Shown: piece by piece, positions 32,747 to 45,000 of the stretch | Layout: each line of letters starts with the position of its first letter | How positions within the stretch are numbered: the first letter of the stretch is position 1 | Source of the DNA: Ustilaginoidea virens | Lineage: Eukaryota; Ascomycota; Sordariomycetes; Hypocreales; Clavicipitaceae | Assembly (NCBI RefSeq): GCF_000687475.1 | Contig: NC_057320.1 | Coordinates: 2,480,001-2,544,000 of the forward strand | Reading direction: 5' to 3' | DNA length: 64,000 nt | The notes under the pieces: model-generated | Seen by the model: only the letters and a program-made list of their open reading frames with translations | Told to the model about the DNA's origin: nothing | Database searches by the model: none | Position numbers and translations under genes: made by a program

Positions 32747-35700
32747 CAATAACCTAATAAATATAAAACTATTGTGGAATCCATTAGGTTATTTGTAATA
32801 GATAGTCTTATTAAGTAGTGTATTAAGAAAGGCCGTAATAAAGTTATATTAGTGCGTTTCTAGATTAAAAAAGTATATTAATACTATAAGAAGCCGAAAT
32901 ATATATACCGTAAGCGCTACTGCCTAGGTATTACGAAGATTATAGGGTTATTAATCACTATAAATACATAATTATGCCTTATAACCGGTGAGATACCCAT
33001 TTTAGTCCTATTTATAGGTAAACACCTACTTTAGGTCTAATGGCTTAATCTAAGGGTCGATAGATAAATTATTTTATTAAATAATACACCTAATCTTCCT
33101 ATTTATAACCTTTAAATATTCTTTTTTTATAATAGTAATAAATTCCTCGCGCTTAAAGTGCTTTTTAAGCTCCCTTTATATTATAGGCTCTTTAGGCATA
33201 TTCGTAATATATAGTGCCTCTATTATAGCTAAAGGCTTCGCGATAGAAGCTGTAAATATATCGTAAGTATTTCCTTTGAGTTTTATAAAAAATATATTAT
33301 CGAAGGGAGTAATCAGCTTAAATTTATTATTAGGCTTAAGCGAAAATAGTAGGGATAGTAATATCGCTTAAATAATAGCTTCTTTGGGGTAGTCTATAAC
33401 CTTAAGATCAATTTCTATTAGTTAAGGGGTATCATTAGTAGCTTCATTTTATGCCTCTAGTGCCTATTTAATAATAAGATTATTAGTAAAAATATTTTTA
33501 ATTAAATTCCTAGATAATATAAGTTTAAAGTCGTCAATAATAGGTATTTCTTCAATATTACTAATAAGGCTATTTAGGGCCTTTTTCTATTATTTAGAAA
33601 TCGGTAAGTAGTATTCATCTTAATAAAAAATAGTCTCATCGAATATAATATAGCTAGAATTAAACTAATAGCTTCTTTTTAATGAAGGCACCTAAATTAG
33701 GTATTAAGTGGTCGAGATATAGCCTGCTAAATACCTAATGTAAGCTTTTTAATTAAGCTTTAGACCTTTCTACAATATCCTATTATGAGTTATTATAAAA
33801 GCCTTATATTTATAGGCGTAGAGGTAGTGAATTTATAGATGAATATCTGCCGGTAGGTATTTCTAGGCGGGCTTATTATTATAAAGCTAAAGTTGAAGTA
33901 TTTAAAAAGGTAACTTTTAGTTATTATAAGGTCTTTCCGACTTCCTAGGGCTTCGATTTAGTAAATATACCGCTACTTTAGCTATAATAGGCTATAACTC
34001 CTTAGGAAAGCCTATTTATATATTAAAAAGGGCTATTTTCGTCTTTAATACCCCCCTAGAACGTTTAGTATAACCGTTCTAATATTAGTAACTAGGGCTC
34101 GAATTTCGAATTATAATGCCTTTCTATTTAGTTTCTTCCCGACTATTATTAGTCTAAAGTGCCGTTTCATTATTAGAGATAATTATCGCAATCGCTATAT
34201 TATATAGGCGTAAAATTTAATTCTTAAAGATTAGCTAGCATTTAGATAGGTCGGTCTTTCTAGGTATCGTGAAAATATATTTTATTCCCGTGAATTAGTA
34301 GGTGAATAATGCTATATATTTATTACTATTAAAAGTAGTAGCTTATAGAAATAGATCAAAAGAGACTATTTTAAAAGGTTCTTAAGGTATTAAGAGCTTA
34401 TAAGATAACTATAATATCTACTTTACGATTTTTATACTACTATAAACCTTATAATTTAAAGCTTTTTTTTCCTTAGGCATCTATAATATATCTTTAAAAA
34501 TATAATCTATCAAATCCCAACCTAGGTGCCTAAAATGCGTATGCTAAATAGTATAAGGCGTTTTTATTAAAGTTTTAGGCTGGCGGCTATCTCCTCAAGC
34601 TAAATAGGCTTCATTAATAATTAAGGCTTTATTTTAAGCCCTTATAATGAATTTATCTATAGGTATATTGTTTCTGCTATTTTAGTAGAGGATATAGGGC
34701 CTTTCTTCTACCTAAGAAACTTAAAAGATAACTTTTTATTAACTATTTTTCTATAGGTAAATCTCATCGATTTTATTATTCTAAAATAATCCCTTATTTT
34801 TTATCTTTTTTATAGCGAGAAGATTTGCTATAATTATCGGATTATATAGAATATCGGTAAAAGTAACGGCCCTTCTATCCTATAATATAATTCGAATAGA
34901 GCTAATACTAAGGACTTTTAAAATACTATTATAAGCATTATAAACGAGGTATTTATCGATATTATACTTAATATTAGTAAACTACTTTATATTATTAAAG
35001 ACGTATATTAAAGTGCTGCTATTAAGTACGATATAAAACTTTAAAAGACTTAAATTATCTAGGTGAGTTCCTATAGAAAGGATAGATATTATAAACACCT
35101 TATTTTCTTTTTCTTTCTCTATTAATCTATTTTCTTCCTTATTGTTATTATTATTACTTTTGCCTTTACCTTTACCTTTATATTTATCTTAAAAGGCCTT
35201 AAATATATTTTATACCTCTTTAGATTCCTTTTTTATCTTTTTATATATAACTTTTTAGCTTTTCTTATTAATCCTATCTTTTAAGTAGTTTAGAGCTATC
35301 GATAGAGTTAATATCTAATAATTCTTATAATAAGGCCCCTTTACTATATAGGGCTTGCTATAGTATTTATAGGTTTTTTTCTCTGCCGAAAATAAAGCTA
35401 AAGTATCGCTAGAAGTAGCTTATAACGAAGGTTTAGTATCATTAGTTATAAATACTATATAATTACTGCTAACCTTCCCCTTCTCTTCTAGCTCCTATTT
35501 TTACTAAATATATTTAACAATCATTAGAAAATCGAAATATTTATTTTATTCCTATATTTTTACTATTCGATTAAAGATTTTTTCCTTAAAGGTAAGATAC
35601 TTTTAACGAAGAGCTTCCATTAGCTATTTAGTAGGCATATTCTTATTAATAAGGATCAAGTCTATTCACACTAATCGCTTATATAATATAGAGATTTCAT

Positions 35701-36711
35701 TAAACTATTCTTCTATATTATATCTTCCGAGGTTATATCGCATAGCCTGCTTGAATTTTTCTTTAAGGTATTCCTAGATAATAAGCTAAACTAGTTGTAT
35801 ATATTCTATTAGGCGTTAAATTTTTCCTTAAACGTTCTAATCGCCTACTATTAATATCTTATAGCTAGGGCTTAGTATTGATTTAAACCACGCTATATAT
35901 ACTCGAAGATTCCGACTAAATATCGTATAACGGTCGTTCTAAAAGTTATACTAAATATTAGCTTATTTCATCCATTCTGCAGTATTAATACCACTAGGGC
36001 GTTATATCGGCTTAAAGTAGTGGTTTTCTTTAATATTCTCGACTTATTATAGCTAGATTATTCTTATTCTTACTATTAATGCTGCCGATAATACCCTAGC
36101 TGCCGATGTAGTTCTGGTATTTATAGAAGGGGCACGATTTATAGCTTCTATTAATAAATCGGCTATTACTGCCGATATAGGTATTAGTATTAATGCCTAT
36201 ATAGAATAGATAGGTTTATCTAATTCCCATACTAGCAGAAGAGGCATATTTAATATCGCTAAGCCCTTAGGGTTAACGAATATCTAAATATCATCCTCCA
36301 AAGCATACTTTTAAATATAATTATACTAGATACCCTAATTATATCGGGATATCAGCCTAACTGCTAGTTTAGAGCTATTATTAGTAATAGTACCCATTTT
36401 CGCTAATAACGATATTTAGGGCACGAATTAATCTAACGAAAATAGCGGTCAAAATATCGGTTAGTTACTTTTAAAGGAAATATCGCTATTTTCCTCCTAA
36501 ATAGCCTCTTTTTTGATTGATGAGGCTATACGAGTATATTAGCAATAAGGCTTTTAATAGATTCAATAGGGAACCTAAAGCTTACTCAAATAGGATCTAG
36601 AAAATAGTGGCTTTTACAGCAAAATAAAGATAACAGTTAATCTTAAGGCTGGGCCACAAGATAAGGGATAAAAATAAGGTTTTTATTGTAATATTTATGC
36701 AATTGCTACTA

Positions 36712-36907
36712 TATCAGAATACATAGGGAAAATGCGATAATGCTTGATTAAAGGAACTAAGTCCTCTCTAAGAGACTTATGTTCCCAGCTATTTATAGTG
36801 GGATAGGGGGTACCCCTAAGGGCTTACTGATCTAGGGTGAACTCGGCACATCCGACCTCGGATATGACCGATATCCATATTACAGACAAGCCAATTTCCC
36901 TCCAATA
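36712..36907 (-). repeat. Right LTR (5' LTR of the minus-strand copia element)
   Basis: 196 bp, beginning TATCAGAATACAT and ending TCCCTCCAATA; the partner of 31087-31282. Its end lies 147 bp before the PRCC-domain start codon. Confidence 0.92.
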
Positions 36908-36912
36908 CTTTT
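36908..36912. repeat. Right target-site duplication CTTTT
   Basis: Matches 31082-31086 exactly. Confidence 0.85.
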
Positions 36913-37054
36913 CAACGTCCGTCGTCGATCCACACAACTGCCAGGCCGCCACCAACATCTTTAATCTGCCTCTTCATCTGCCTCTTCATCTGCATCTACA
37001 CCTCTACTATCCGTATTTCGTGTCATCACCCGGTCTCGCATTCAAGCTTTCGCC

Positions 37055-38284
37055 ATGGGTCTTGTTGACTACAACTCCGACTCCGACTCCGAGTCTGACT
37101 CCGAGCCCAAGACATCCACCAAATCCGTCCCGAAACCTCCTCAGCCACCCGCCAAAAAACAAGCGTTTCAGAAAGTCGTGGACCGATCCAAGCCAGGCAA
37201 AATCCTCGTCAGTCTGCCTCAGACGACCAATCCGAGCAGCGTTGCAGACGGCGGCGATGAGCCACCGCCGAAACGCGCACGTGCTGCCGGGGCAGGGCTA
37301 TTTTCAGGCTTCAATTCCTTTTTACCGGCGCCGAAGAACACGGGGAAGACAGCCGTGAAACCGTCTGCGGGAGCGCCGCCGAGGCCAGGGATCAACTTGA
37401 AGACGAGCGCGGCGCCAGGATTCAGTCGGGAGGTGGATTCAAGCTCAGCTTATGAGTTCCCCACATCGTCAGCCTTGGAGCCCGAAGCAGCATCAGCCGG
37501 CTCGGACCATCTCCTGAACCCTAGGAATCAGCAGCCCGCACCTTCAATACCAGAAGGGCAGAAGCCGGCCGAGGAAGTCAAATTGGTTGGGAAGCCGCTC
37601 AAGTTCAGACCGCTATCTGTTGGCGCACACGCGAAAAAGAAGCCCAAACCCTCCACCACCAGGCCAGAAACTGCCACGGCAGCGGTTATTTCCGAGACAC
37701 GCTGCGAAACTACATCGTCATCACAGCCATCCACGGCCGATCAGCCCAGGAAGAGCCTCTCCCTATTCTCCATGAACAGTGAAGAGGGACTAGATGTCGG
37801 ATCCGCGTTTGCCAGCAACAGCGGCAGCAACAGCAACGGAGCTTATGAACCTCTTTTTGAAACCTCGTATGAACCTGATGCAAATGCCGCTTACGCCGCT
37901 TACGCCGATTACACCGCCACCCAGTGCACGGGGCAGGTTGGAAACTCCAGCAGCACGGGAGGCACTACTGAATCACTAGATCATATAGCAAACGACTTGA
38001 ACCTCTCTGCGGTAGCAAGAAGAGAGCTCTTTGGCCGTGCGGGAAGCAACTTCACCGCCAAAAAGGTGGTCAATTTCAACATGGACAGGGAGTATCAGCA
38101 CAACGAAGACATCCGCGCCGCAGGCGATCAGCAGATCCACAATCCCGTTCGTGCGCTGCAGGGTGGCAAACACAGCCTTAAGCAGCTGGTGCAGAACGCG
38201 CAGAATCAGAGGGAGGCCCTGGAAGACAGCTTCGCCAAAGGGAAAAGCAATCGCAAGGAGGCTAGCAGTCGTTACGGTTGGTAA
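37055..38284 (+). CDS. PRCC-domain nuclear protein
   Basis: Single exon, 409 aa; the ATG lies in a good context (CGCCATGG). The protein begins MGLVDYNSDSDSESDSEP, an acidic Ser/Asp stretch, followed by disordered Pro/Lys-rich sequence. The C-terminal about 90 residues match the PRCC family: a motif around residues 315-350 (LNLSAVARRELFGR ... VVNFNMDREY) and the closing helix HSLKQLVQNAQNQREALEDS followed by KGKSNRKEASSRYGW. PRCC proteins are nuclear and associated with pre-mRNA splicing and, in mammals, the mitotic checkpoint. Only 147 bp remain between this start and the retroelement, so the native promoter is truncated or the LTR supplies part of it. Confidence 0.88.
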   Translation: MGLVDYNSDSDSESDSEPKTSTKSVPKPPQPPAKKQAFQKVVDRSKPGKILVSLPQTTNPSSVADGGDEPPPKRARAAGAGLFSGFNSFLPAPKNTGKTAVKPSAGAPPRPGINLKTSAAPGFSREVDSSSAYEFPTSSALEPEAASAGSDHLLNPRNQQPAPSIPEGQKPAEEVKLVGKPLKFRPLSVGAHAKKKPKPSTTRPETATAAVISETRCETTSSSQPSTADQPRKSLSLFSMNSEEGLDVGSAFASNSGSNSNGAYEPLFETSYEPDANAAYAAYADYTATQCTGQVGNSSSTGGTTESLDHIANDLNLSAVARRELFGRAGSNFTAKKVVNFNMDREYQHNEDIRAAGDQQIHNPVRALQGGKHSLKQLVQNAQNQREALEDSFAKGKSNRKEASSRYGW

Positions 38285-38610
38285 AGCGGAGTTTGCAATT
38301 GAAAGCATCGGGGAAGCAACACCACCTGGCCGCGTGGTGAACAAGGGGAATAAGCCAGCGAAGCCCTTTTTGGACTTGCTTGTACAAATGCTTGTCCATG
38401 CCTGTCAATGTGAGTCGCAAAGTACCAAAGTGACGTCCAGCTCCATCCGTCGTCGGTCTCGGAAAGACCTCATGCTCATCACGCCGTACAGCAAGTAGAC
38501 AAGGGATACGAACCAACCCATGGCTTTCGGCCCATTTCCATCCGAGCACTTTCCTCCCCCTCCGGGCCCGCCTCCGTCTCTTCTGCTGGCCCGTCTAGCG
38601 CGCAAGTATG
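38285..38610. other. Convergent intergenic region
   Basis: 326 bp between the stops of the PRCC gene and the minus-strand unknown gene. No coding signal was supported. Confidence 0.55.
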
Positions 38611-39603
38611 CTAGCATGTCTCGACTGCCACGGTTCGACTACCGCGAAGCGCATTTTCCACCATCAAAAGCCCCCATTCCCCTCTGGTTACCGGCGTTAT
38701 GTCATCATATCCATTCGGCGTCACTGGCCCGCGCCCCAGCAAACCCTGTCTTGGACTGTCCGTCACTGCGCTGAGCGGCGTCTTCTCTATCGACGAATCG
38801 CTTCTCCAAGGCATGCATGTCGAGATTGCCGGCCAATGTTCAAGCGGTCGTGCCGTCAGGCCGCCATCATCATCACCTTGGCCAGCCTCACCGTGTCTCT
38901 CCGGGGTGGTGACTGACTGCTCGCGGGGTATGTCGTCATTGGCTTTTTCGGGGGTCTGGCCCTGCTCACGGCCCCCTTTCCTGCGTGCACTGAGCAGCTT
39001 TGGCTTGACCTCAAAGGTAGTCTGTATCTTAAGCAGCGGCTTGTTCGTCTCCGACGTGGTCGCGACAAGACCCATCTGTGGGGTTCTCGGCTCACCATGA
39101 TGCTCCAAACCCCAAGTCAAACCGTCACTGCTTCGCCTGACGACGGGATCAGGGTCGGGGCAAAAGCGCAGGGTTAATGCCGGGGTCCGTGACGTGGGCT
39201 GGAGACCAGATATTGCACCGACCTGGTCTGGCCCACCATATGCCCTTCTGTACATTCGGTCCAGGTCGGAAACAGCACCTGTGCCAACGTTGAGCCAGTC
39301 GTAGGAGCGCAGGAGATCTGATTTCGTGACTTTGGCGCCGCTGTTTGCGAGCACGTAGCGGCGGAGCTCGTCAACGGCATCCTCCAGCCTCAGTGGCGAC
39401 TTGGATTTGGCGTAGGCGGCCAGAGCACTCTTGATGCTGTATATGCGATCGAGAGACAGCAGCGTCAGACCGTCGGAAGAGAAGAGCACTTCGTTCTGGA
39501 CAATGGAGTTGGTGATGAGTTGACTGCTCAAACCAGCCGCTGCTGGGCTGACGGCTGCACTGAGCATTGAGCCACTAATACAGCAATAAACGGTAAGCAC
39601 GGG

Positions 39604-39647
<44 letters not shown>

Positions 39648-40332
39648 CAGACGACGATGAAGACGACAGACGAAGTTGCCCTTACCTCAGGCTGTACTTT
39701 TGTGCCGTCTTTGTAAGGACTGCCCGCTGGATCCTCCTGCCCTTGAGCGGCAAGTCGTGCGTATGGATGAATGTCCAGGCCGCACCACCTGGCGTCCCCC
39801 GACCGAGGGAATCTGTAGTCATGGAAGATGTCGACGCCGTGCGCGGGGTCGTTGGAAGCGGGGAAGACGGGGAAGCTGATGGCGAAAGAAGCGGCCAAGG
39901 AAGGCTCGCGCCCGGGGATGGTGCAGCACGCGACGACGGGGCCGAGTCGGACGTTGCTGTGGAGAAGGACGAGGCACTAGTCCCTGCGCCGACTCGTCTG
40001 GCCGGCGGTTCCAGGGCGTCAAGGGAGCGGGTTCGGACGAGCTGCTTCAGCGCAGCAAGCGGCGCCGTGGCGAAGCTGAACCTGCCGGACGGGGATGATG
40101 CTGGCGTGGCGGGCGTGGCGGGCGTGCCACGGCCGGACGAGCCCAGGGAACGGTTCACGGAAGGCAGTCGATGGTCCCGGCGGACGGCGACAAGGGTCAA
40201 GTGCAGGGACTTTCTGGCCAGCCCGGACGAGGCATGCTCCAGGGCCTGGGTCAGGAGAGGTGGGAGATGGTGCGGATCGAGAATGGACGGCCCAGCCTCT
40301 AGAGGGGAGGATATCCGTTCTTTGAGCGACAT
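38611..40332 (-). CDS. Fungal protein of unknown function
   Basis: Two exons, 39686-40332 and 38611-39574, give 1,611 nt (536 aa) starting MSLKERISSPLEAGPSILDP. Exon 1 has a small ordered start (LPPLLTQALEHASSGLARKS, LTLVAVRRD) and then a long Ser/Pro/Thr-rich disordered region. The junction gives TKTAQKYSL|SGSMLSAAV, followed by an ordered helical domain (LDRIYSIKSALAAYAKSKSP, LEDAVDELRRYVLANSG, LLRSYDWLNVG). It looks like a conserved filamentous-fungal protein, but I do not recognise a function. An in-frame ATG at 40470 would add 46 residues including a Gln run, unless the GTGAGT after its eleventh codon is used as a donor. The intron holds a (GAC)n repeat. Confidence 0.75.
39604..39641 (+). 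repeat. (GAC)n triplet repeat in an intron
   Basis: About twelve GAC triplets followed by degenerate GAT/GAC units to about 39675, all inside the intron at 39575-39685. Confidence 0.9.
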
Positions 40333-40390
40333 GGCGGACGGCTGCGATGACGGCGGGTGGTGTTGCTGCTGCTGCTGCCGCTGCTGCTGC

Positions 40391-40429
<39 letters not shown>

Positions 40430-42091
40430 CGACTCACCGATGCAAGACGCCAGGGGGATCCGCCCGTCATGCAATGTTGACGAGAAACGCAGCGACTTTG
40501 AAACCACGGCTCAGAGTCAGCCGCGCCCGAGCTCCGTCCAAAAGGCCCGCCGAAGAAGCTACCCTCTCGCGGCCCGGCTTTCCCTTGGTCGCCGCCAAAA
40601 CGAGCCTTGACTAGCCACGACCACCCAGCTTATCACCTCGTCGCGGCCGTGCCCAGCGCAGACAAGCAGCTCCCCCGGAAAAGGAGGACACTCACCGTCA
40701 AGAGCACAAAGAGGAAACCGTCCGAGATGAACTTGTTTCGTGGCCGCAGATGCTCCTATACCAGGCCGAATCCCCGAATCCCGGAATTCCGGAGCGCCGG
40801 CCAAACGCCCATCCATCCACCACCCATGAGAAGCGGGTAGGTAGGCTTCTTCCGAATGCCAGAGGGACAGGGGACACCGCGCCATCCCGGACAGAAGCAG
40901 GGGCAGAAGCAGAAGCAGAAGCAGAAGCAGTAAACGCAGAGCGACAACGGCAGCGACAAAAACAGCGACAAAAACAAAAACAAAAACAAACGGCCGCGGC
41001 ATGACGCGCACAATACATGCAATGCAATGCAATGCAGACTGGCACAGCATGACGGGCGCGCTCCAACGAACGACTCGCGCCGCCAGACTCCCGCCGCTAC
41101 TGGGCCAACCAAAAAAAAAAAAAAAAGAAAAGAAAAAAAAAAAAGAAAAAGAAAACCTACACGTCGTCGGCACACATATATACATCCGTCGGTGAGGGCA
41201 CGGCACGGCACGACGAGACGACAGCCTGCCCGCCCGCCAGCTTGCCTGACCATGAACAATGTTTCCTTTGATCTCGCCTTGGCCCTCGGGGAACGGCAAC
41301 GGGACCTGGCCAATCATTCATTGCGCAGCGTGGTTCCTGGTTGCGGCGGCTAGCGATGACTATCTTCGGCCATGGCCTAGGTGGCGCCAGCCTTGCTGTG
41401 ATTGTGATTGGTCCAACCAAGCTGCTCGGCTCGGCTCGGCTCGTCTCGTCGGGAAAATCTGGGCATGAGACTGCGGAAATGGCAACTCAAATCACAATGG
41501 CGCGGCTGCAAAGCTTCTCTCATCCCTTGTTGCTTGGTTTCTCCTCTGCTCCACCTTGTTCTACCTCGGCCTAGCCAACATCAGTTGCAAAAAAAGCCAT
41601 GTCATTCCATCAAGTCGTGCGGCGCGGCGGCCCGTCTCCCGCGAAAATGCGAAATGCGAAATTCCACGTCAGATCGCTTGCTAGAGGCAAAGTAATCATT
41701 GATACCTCAACTATCCATTCCTTTGCTCCTCTCTGAGAACCAAAACACCACTGCGATGAACGTAGAAAAAAAAAAAAAACCAATTTTATCGGCTTCCTGG
41801 CTGACTCAATCTAATCGCTGCATTAAAAGCCAAACTCCCCCCCCCCCCCCTCCTTAACCCCCTTTCCCTTTATTTTTGCCTTCTTCGCGTTTCTTTCTCC
41901 TTTTTCCCGCCATCCTGGGTCGTCGGCAAGTTCTGCAGCCAGAGTCGCTAAGCTTGGCAGACACTCCCCTTCCCATCCTGTCCAAGCTTGCGGTAGTAAA
42001 AGGCCCCGATCCAGTTCCATGATGCTGCAAATACCCTGTACGTCATTAGCCGTCTAAATGTTTTCGTAGGCTCTTCATCCCATATCGCTTC
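40333..42091. other. Intergenic: promoter of the unknown gene and USP gene 3' region
   Basis: 1,759 bp. It holds the CTG/GTT repeat (40363-40430), CAGAAG and (AAAAAC)n repeats (about 40900-40990), ATGCA repeats near 41017-41035, long A-rich tracts (41110-41155) and a C14 run near 41837. Long frames across it are low-complexity shadows of these repeats. A 65-codon ATG frame at 41823-42020 (-) has no recognisable product. Confidence 0.55.
40363..40430 (-). repeat. CAA/CAG (Gln-codon) triplet repeat
   Basis: On the minus strand this reads about 22 CAA/CAG triplets with a single CGG-type interruption, in frame with MSLKER at 40332. A GTGAGT splice donor sits directly upstream at about 40437, so the tract is either intronic/5'-leader sequence or an N-terminal poly-Gln. 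Confidence 0.85.
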
Positions 42092-45000
42092 TTAGTCGTA
42101 GCCGTCGTTCGGAGACTGAATGGATATGCCCACGCCGGCGTTCATCAACTCGGACGAGCCACAAGATCCATCCCAGTCTGTTGCCATGCGTCAGCCTCAT
42201 CATCCAGATCAACGTAATCGTGGTCCCATCTTACCCGATCCATCGTCATCTAGCTCATCTACCAAGAGCCTTTGCAAAGGGCTTCGTATTTCTGATACCT
42301 CAATAGTCAGTAAACCAGAACCAAGTTGATTCCGCCAAAAGAATGGGGAAAAAAAAAGGACCTACCGCCCTGGATGAGTGTAAAGGCAACGCCGTCATCT
42401 TCGTAGCCGTCTGCATCATCCCTCGCATCGTAATATGGAGCGCACTTGTTAATCACTCTTGATATGTGACCGGCCGAGCTGCGCTCCAGCTGTACTCTGC
42501 GCTTGATGTGAAATTCCCGCAAGTAGGCCAAACACTGAATCCCCAGCTGTCTTATCACGCTCTGCATCAGGGCTCGCTTCTGTTCCGCATCCCCACCCTC
42601 TTCTTCCGACGCATCCCTCGATGAAGCGTTGAACAGCGTGTGGTCAATGAGCCGCTCGGCATTGCTCCTCGTCTGTGCATCGTTGTAGACGAGCAGGTAA
42701 GGTGCCCATGTCGGGATCGCTTGGATGGCGCATATTCGTCGCGCACGAGCCAAAGACTCGGTGGGTCGTCGCGTCTGCAAGACAAGCTCAAAGAAGTTGA
42801 GGAACGCGCTGCCCTCGCTGTGCTGGAAGCCCCGCGACTGACCGCAGACATGGCGGATGAGGCTCTGCGCCCTGTCCACAGACTCGCTACTTTCTACGTA
42901 GCGACCCGCGGCCCGTATGGACGAGTCCATGGGTTGCGTCGACGTTTCGCCTTGGATGCTCCTGCGCAAAGTGTTGAACACCCTCATGTCAAGCTCTTCG
43001 CCGCTTTCCACCAATCTGCCGATGATGCTGCTCGTCACCTCGGGCACCTGATCCATGTCCAGCAGCTTCTCCACGAAAATGCTGGCAGCTTGCCGCCCAG
43101 GATGCCGATGGACGGCATCGACTTCACCCGACGTCCAAAGGAACGGCCGTCGCGCTCCGCGCCTGTCTTTGGCTTCGTCCACAATCACTTCCGCCCCGAG
43201 ACATGGCTCTAGCTGGGCCAAAAGGTGGTCAATGAGTGCCAGGATGGCCGCGTAGGAAGGTGGTTTGGAGTGGAACCGTCGGCCGAGGTTCGCCACCATG
43301 CGGTGATAGTTGGCAGGCAGATCCGCTGCCGCATCGGCGCTGATGATGCGCAGAAGCTTCAAAAGGTAGTCTTCGGCGAGCAGGTGCCCAACCTCGAGCT
43401 GTCCGAGCCGCGCAAACGCCAGCATCGTGGCGAAGTGCTCGTCCCATGCTCTGATGTGAACGTGGAAATACCTCCACAAGTGACCAAAGATGTCCAAGGT
43501 GCACTGCAGAACCGACGGCGACGACTCCAGCTCTTCCCAGTCGTCTTCGCTCCCGCCCTCCCCTTGCCTCATTCTGGTGCTTGTCGTGCTGGAATTGTAG
43601 TACCGACGCGAAAGGCCACTGCGAATCCTTTCAACTGCAAGGATAAGAGTCCTGCTTGCAAAGTCTCGGACACTCGTCTCCGGGTTTCTTTGAATCAAGG
43701 CGCGAGCAACGGCATGACGCCTGCTAAAGTACGAGAAGAAGGCGTATGCGCAGTCGCAGCACTTTACAACGGCGGTTTTGAGCAACGAAGAGAATGAAGA
43801 GAGAAACGGCAGGTCCTTTGCTCTTGTGACAACTTGATCGAAATGAGCAAGAGCCACCTCCATCGCCAGGTTCTGCAGCCCGTGGCCCAAGTCACCAACC
43901 CCATGCTTATCATTGCCTGCACGACCTGGTTCGGACTCGACCAACCGGCTTTCACCTAGGTGGAAGATGGCTTGCGAAAAACATTTCTGCACGAATAAAG
44001 TGTGGTTTGGGTCGAATAAGCAGTGACGCCTCAGGAAGAGCTTGTTTTCGTCCGAGATGTGATCCTTCAGTGCTTGGGGAATATCCACCGAGATTGGGCG
44101 GGTAGTTTCTGAAGCGGCCTCGGGCATCGTCTCGGGCCGTTGAGATGAAGCACGCTGATAGAAAAGCATGTAAGCGCTATACGCCCTGTCATAAACCATG
44201 CCGTTTGTCTCGTGGAGGGCCTGTTGATCCGGACCTCCAAAAGTCGAGCTTTCCATGAGCACAGGATCCCAAGGGGAAACAGAGTCGTCGTTGAACTCGA
44301 TCCAACCCGATCGATGCCCGGGATCCCGAATGTAGGAGTAGTAATGCCCTGACTCCGCGGTGCCTGAATGCACGAGAATTCCCACAAGCTCAAAAAGGTC
44401 GCTCTGTCGTGCGCCACTCTGAGAGCTGAGATATTCAACCGTGTAAGGCGCTACATCCAGGGACTGGGGAAATGCAAAGTAGTCGTTAATCTTGTTTCTC
44501 TGCATGGTCCGAAGATTGAAGTCGAATCTCTTCAAATGGAAGATGAGGTTGTCAGGCACATCTTTCAGACAAGCCCTATACAACGTTAACCACTGCTTCT
44601 CATGTTCAAGAGGTGCCGTAACACTCCCATCTACCTTTTGACGGCGTCGACGTGACGGTCGCAAGTTGAGCACTTGTACTTGTTTTCTGATGAAGGCGTC
44701 TCAGTACAAAGTCACGCCACACTGATCCAGCAGGTGGTGATTTGAGCTTACCGCCTTCCATGACCTCGCCATGTACATAAGCTTCCAAACTCTCTTCAAG
44801 GGTGCTTTTCCCCTTGATATCGCATTGAATGGCCGAAAAGGGTTCGAGTCGCTCCGAGATGTGCTGGCATTCCTTCGATTTTACTTGCTGCACCAACTGG
44901 CCCCCATAGAATGAGCGCAGAAGCTTCTTCTCCGCGTCATCTTGCAGCTGGCCTTCCCAGCGGTCAAACAGCAGGTTGTAGAACTCATCCACGTCCATCT

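Larger units (their letters stand above)
31087..36907 (-). mobile_element. RIP-degraded Ty1/copia LTR retrotransposon
   Basis: A 5,821-bp element bounded by two 196-bp LTRs and a CTTTT duplication. Its interior is strongly AT-rich and full of stops in all frames, in contrast to the GC-balanced flanks. Orientation is minus: a purine tract (GAGGGGGTG in minus sense, at about 31283-31291) abuts the left LTR, as a polypurine tract does at a 3' LTR, and reverse transcriptase remains read on the minus strand at about 32240-32750. Domain order (gag at right, RT/RNase H at left) fits Ty1/copia. The gag and integrase regions are too decayed for me to place. Only transitions separate the LTRs, and stops in the RT sit where CAA, CAG or TGG would be expected, consistent with RIP. 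The element cannot encode active proteins. Confidence 0.92.

Noticed and set aside
32596..32784. 62-codon frame inside the AT-rich island
   Set aside because: It is a shifted frame over the decayed reverse transcriptase; the matching protein motifs lie in the neighbouring frame with stops.
36837..37358. 173-codon plus frame starting in the right LTR
   Set aside because: It is out of frame with the PRCC gene, which it overlaps, has low-complexity Leu/His/Pro content and begins inside a transposon terminus.
40559..41317. 252-codon minus frame upstream of the unknown gene
   Set aside because: Its long Phe/Val/Leu/Cys runs are translations of AAAAAC, CAGAAG and A-rich repeats; no family signature.
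41823..42020. 65-codon ATG frame (minus) after the USP gene
   Set aside because: Ends in a Gly/Lys-rich low-complexity tail from the C/T tract. It lies where the USP 3' untranslated region should be, and no product is recognisable.
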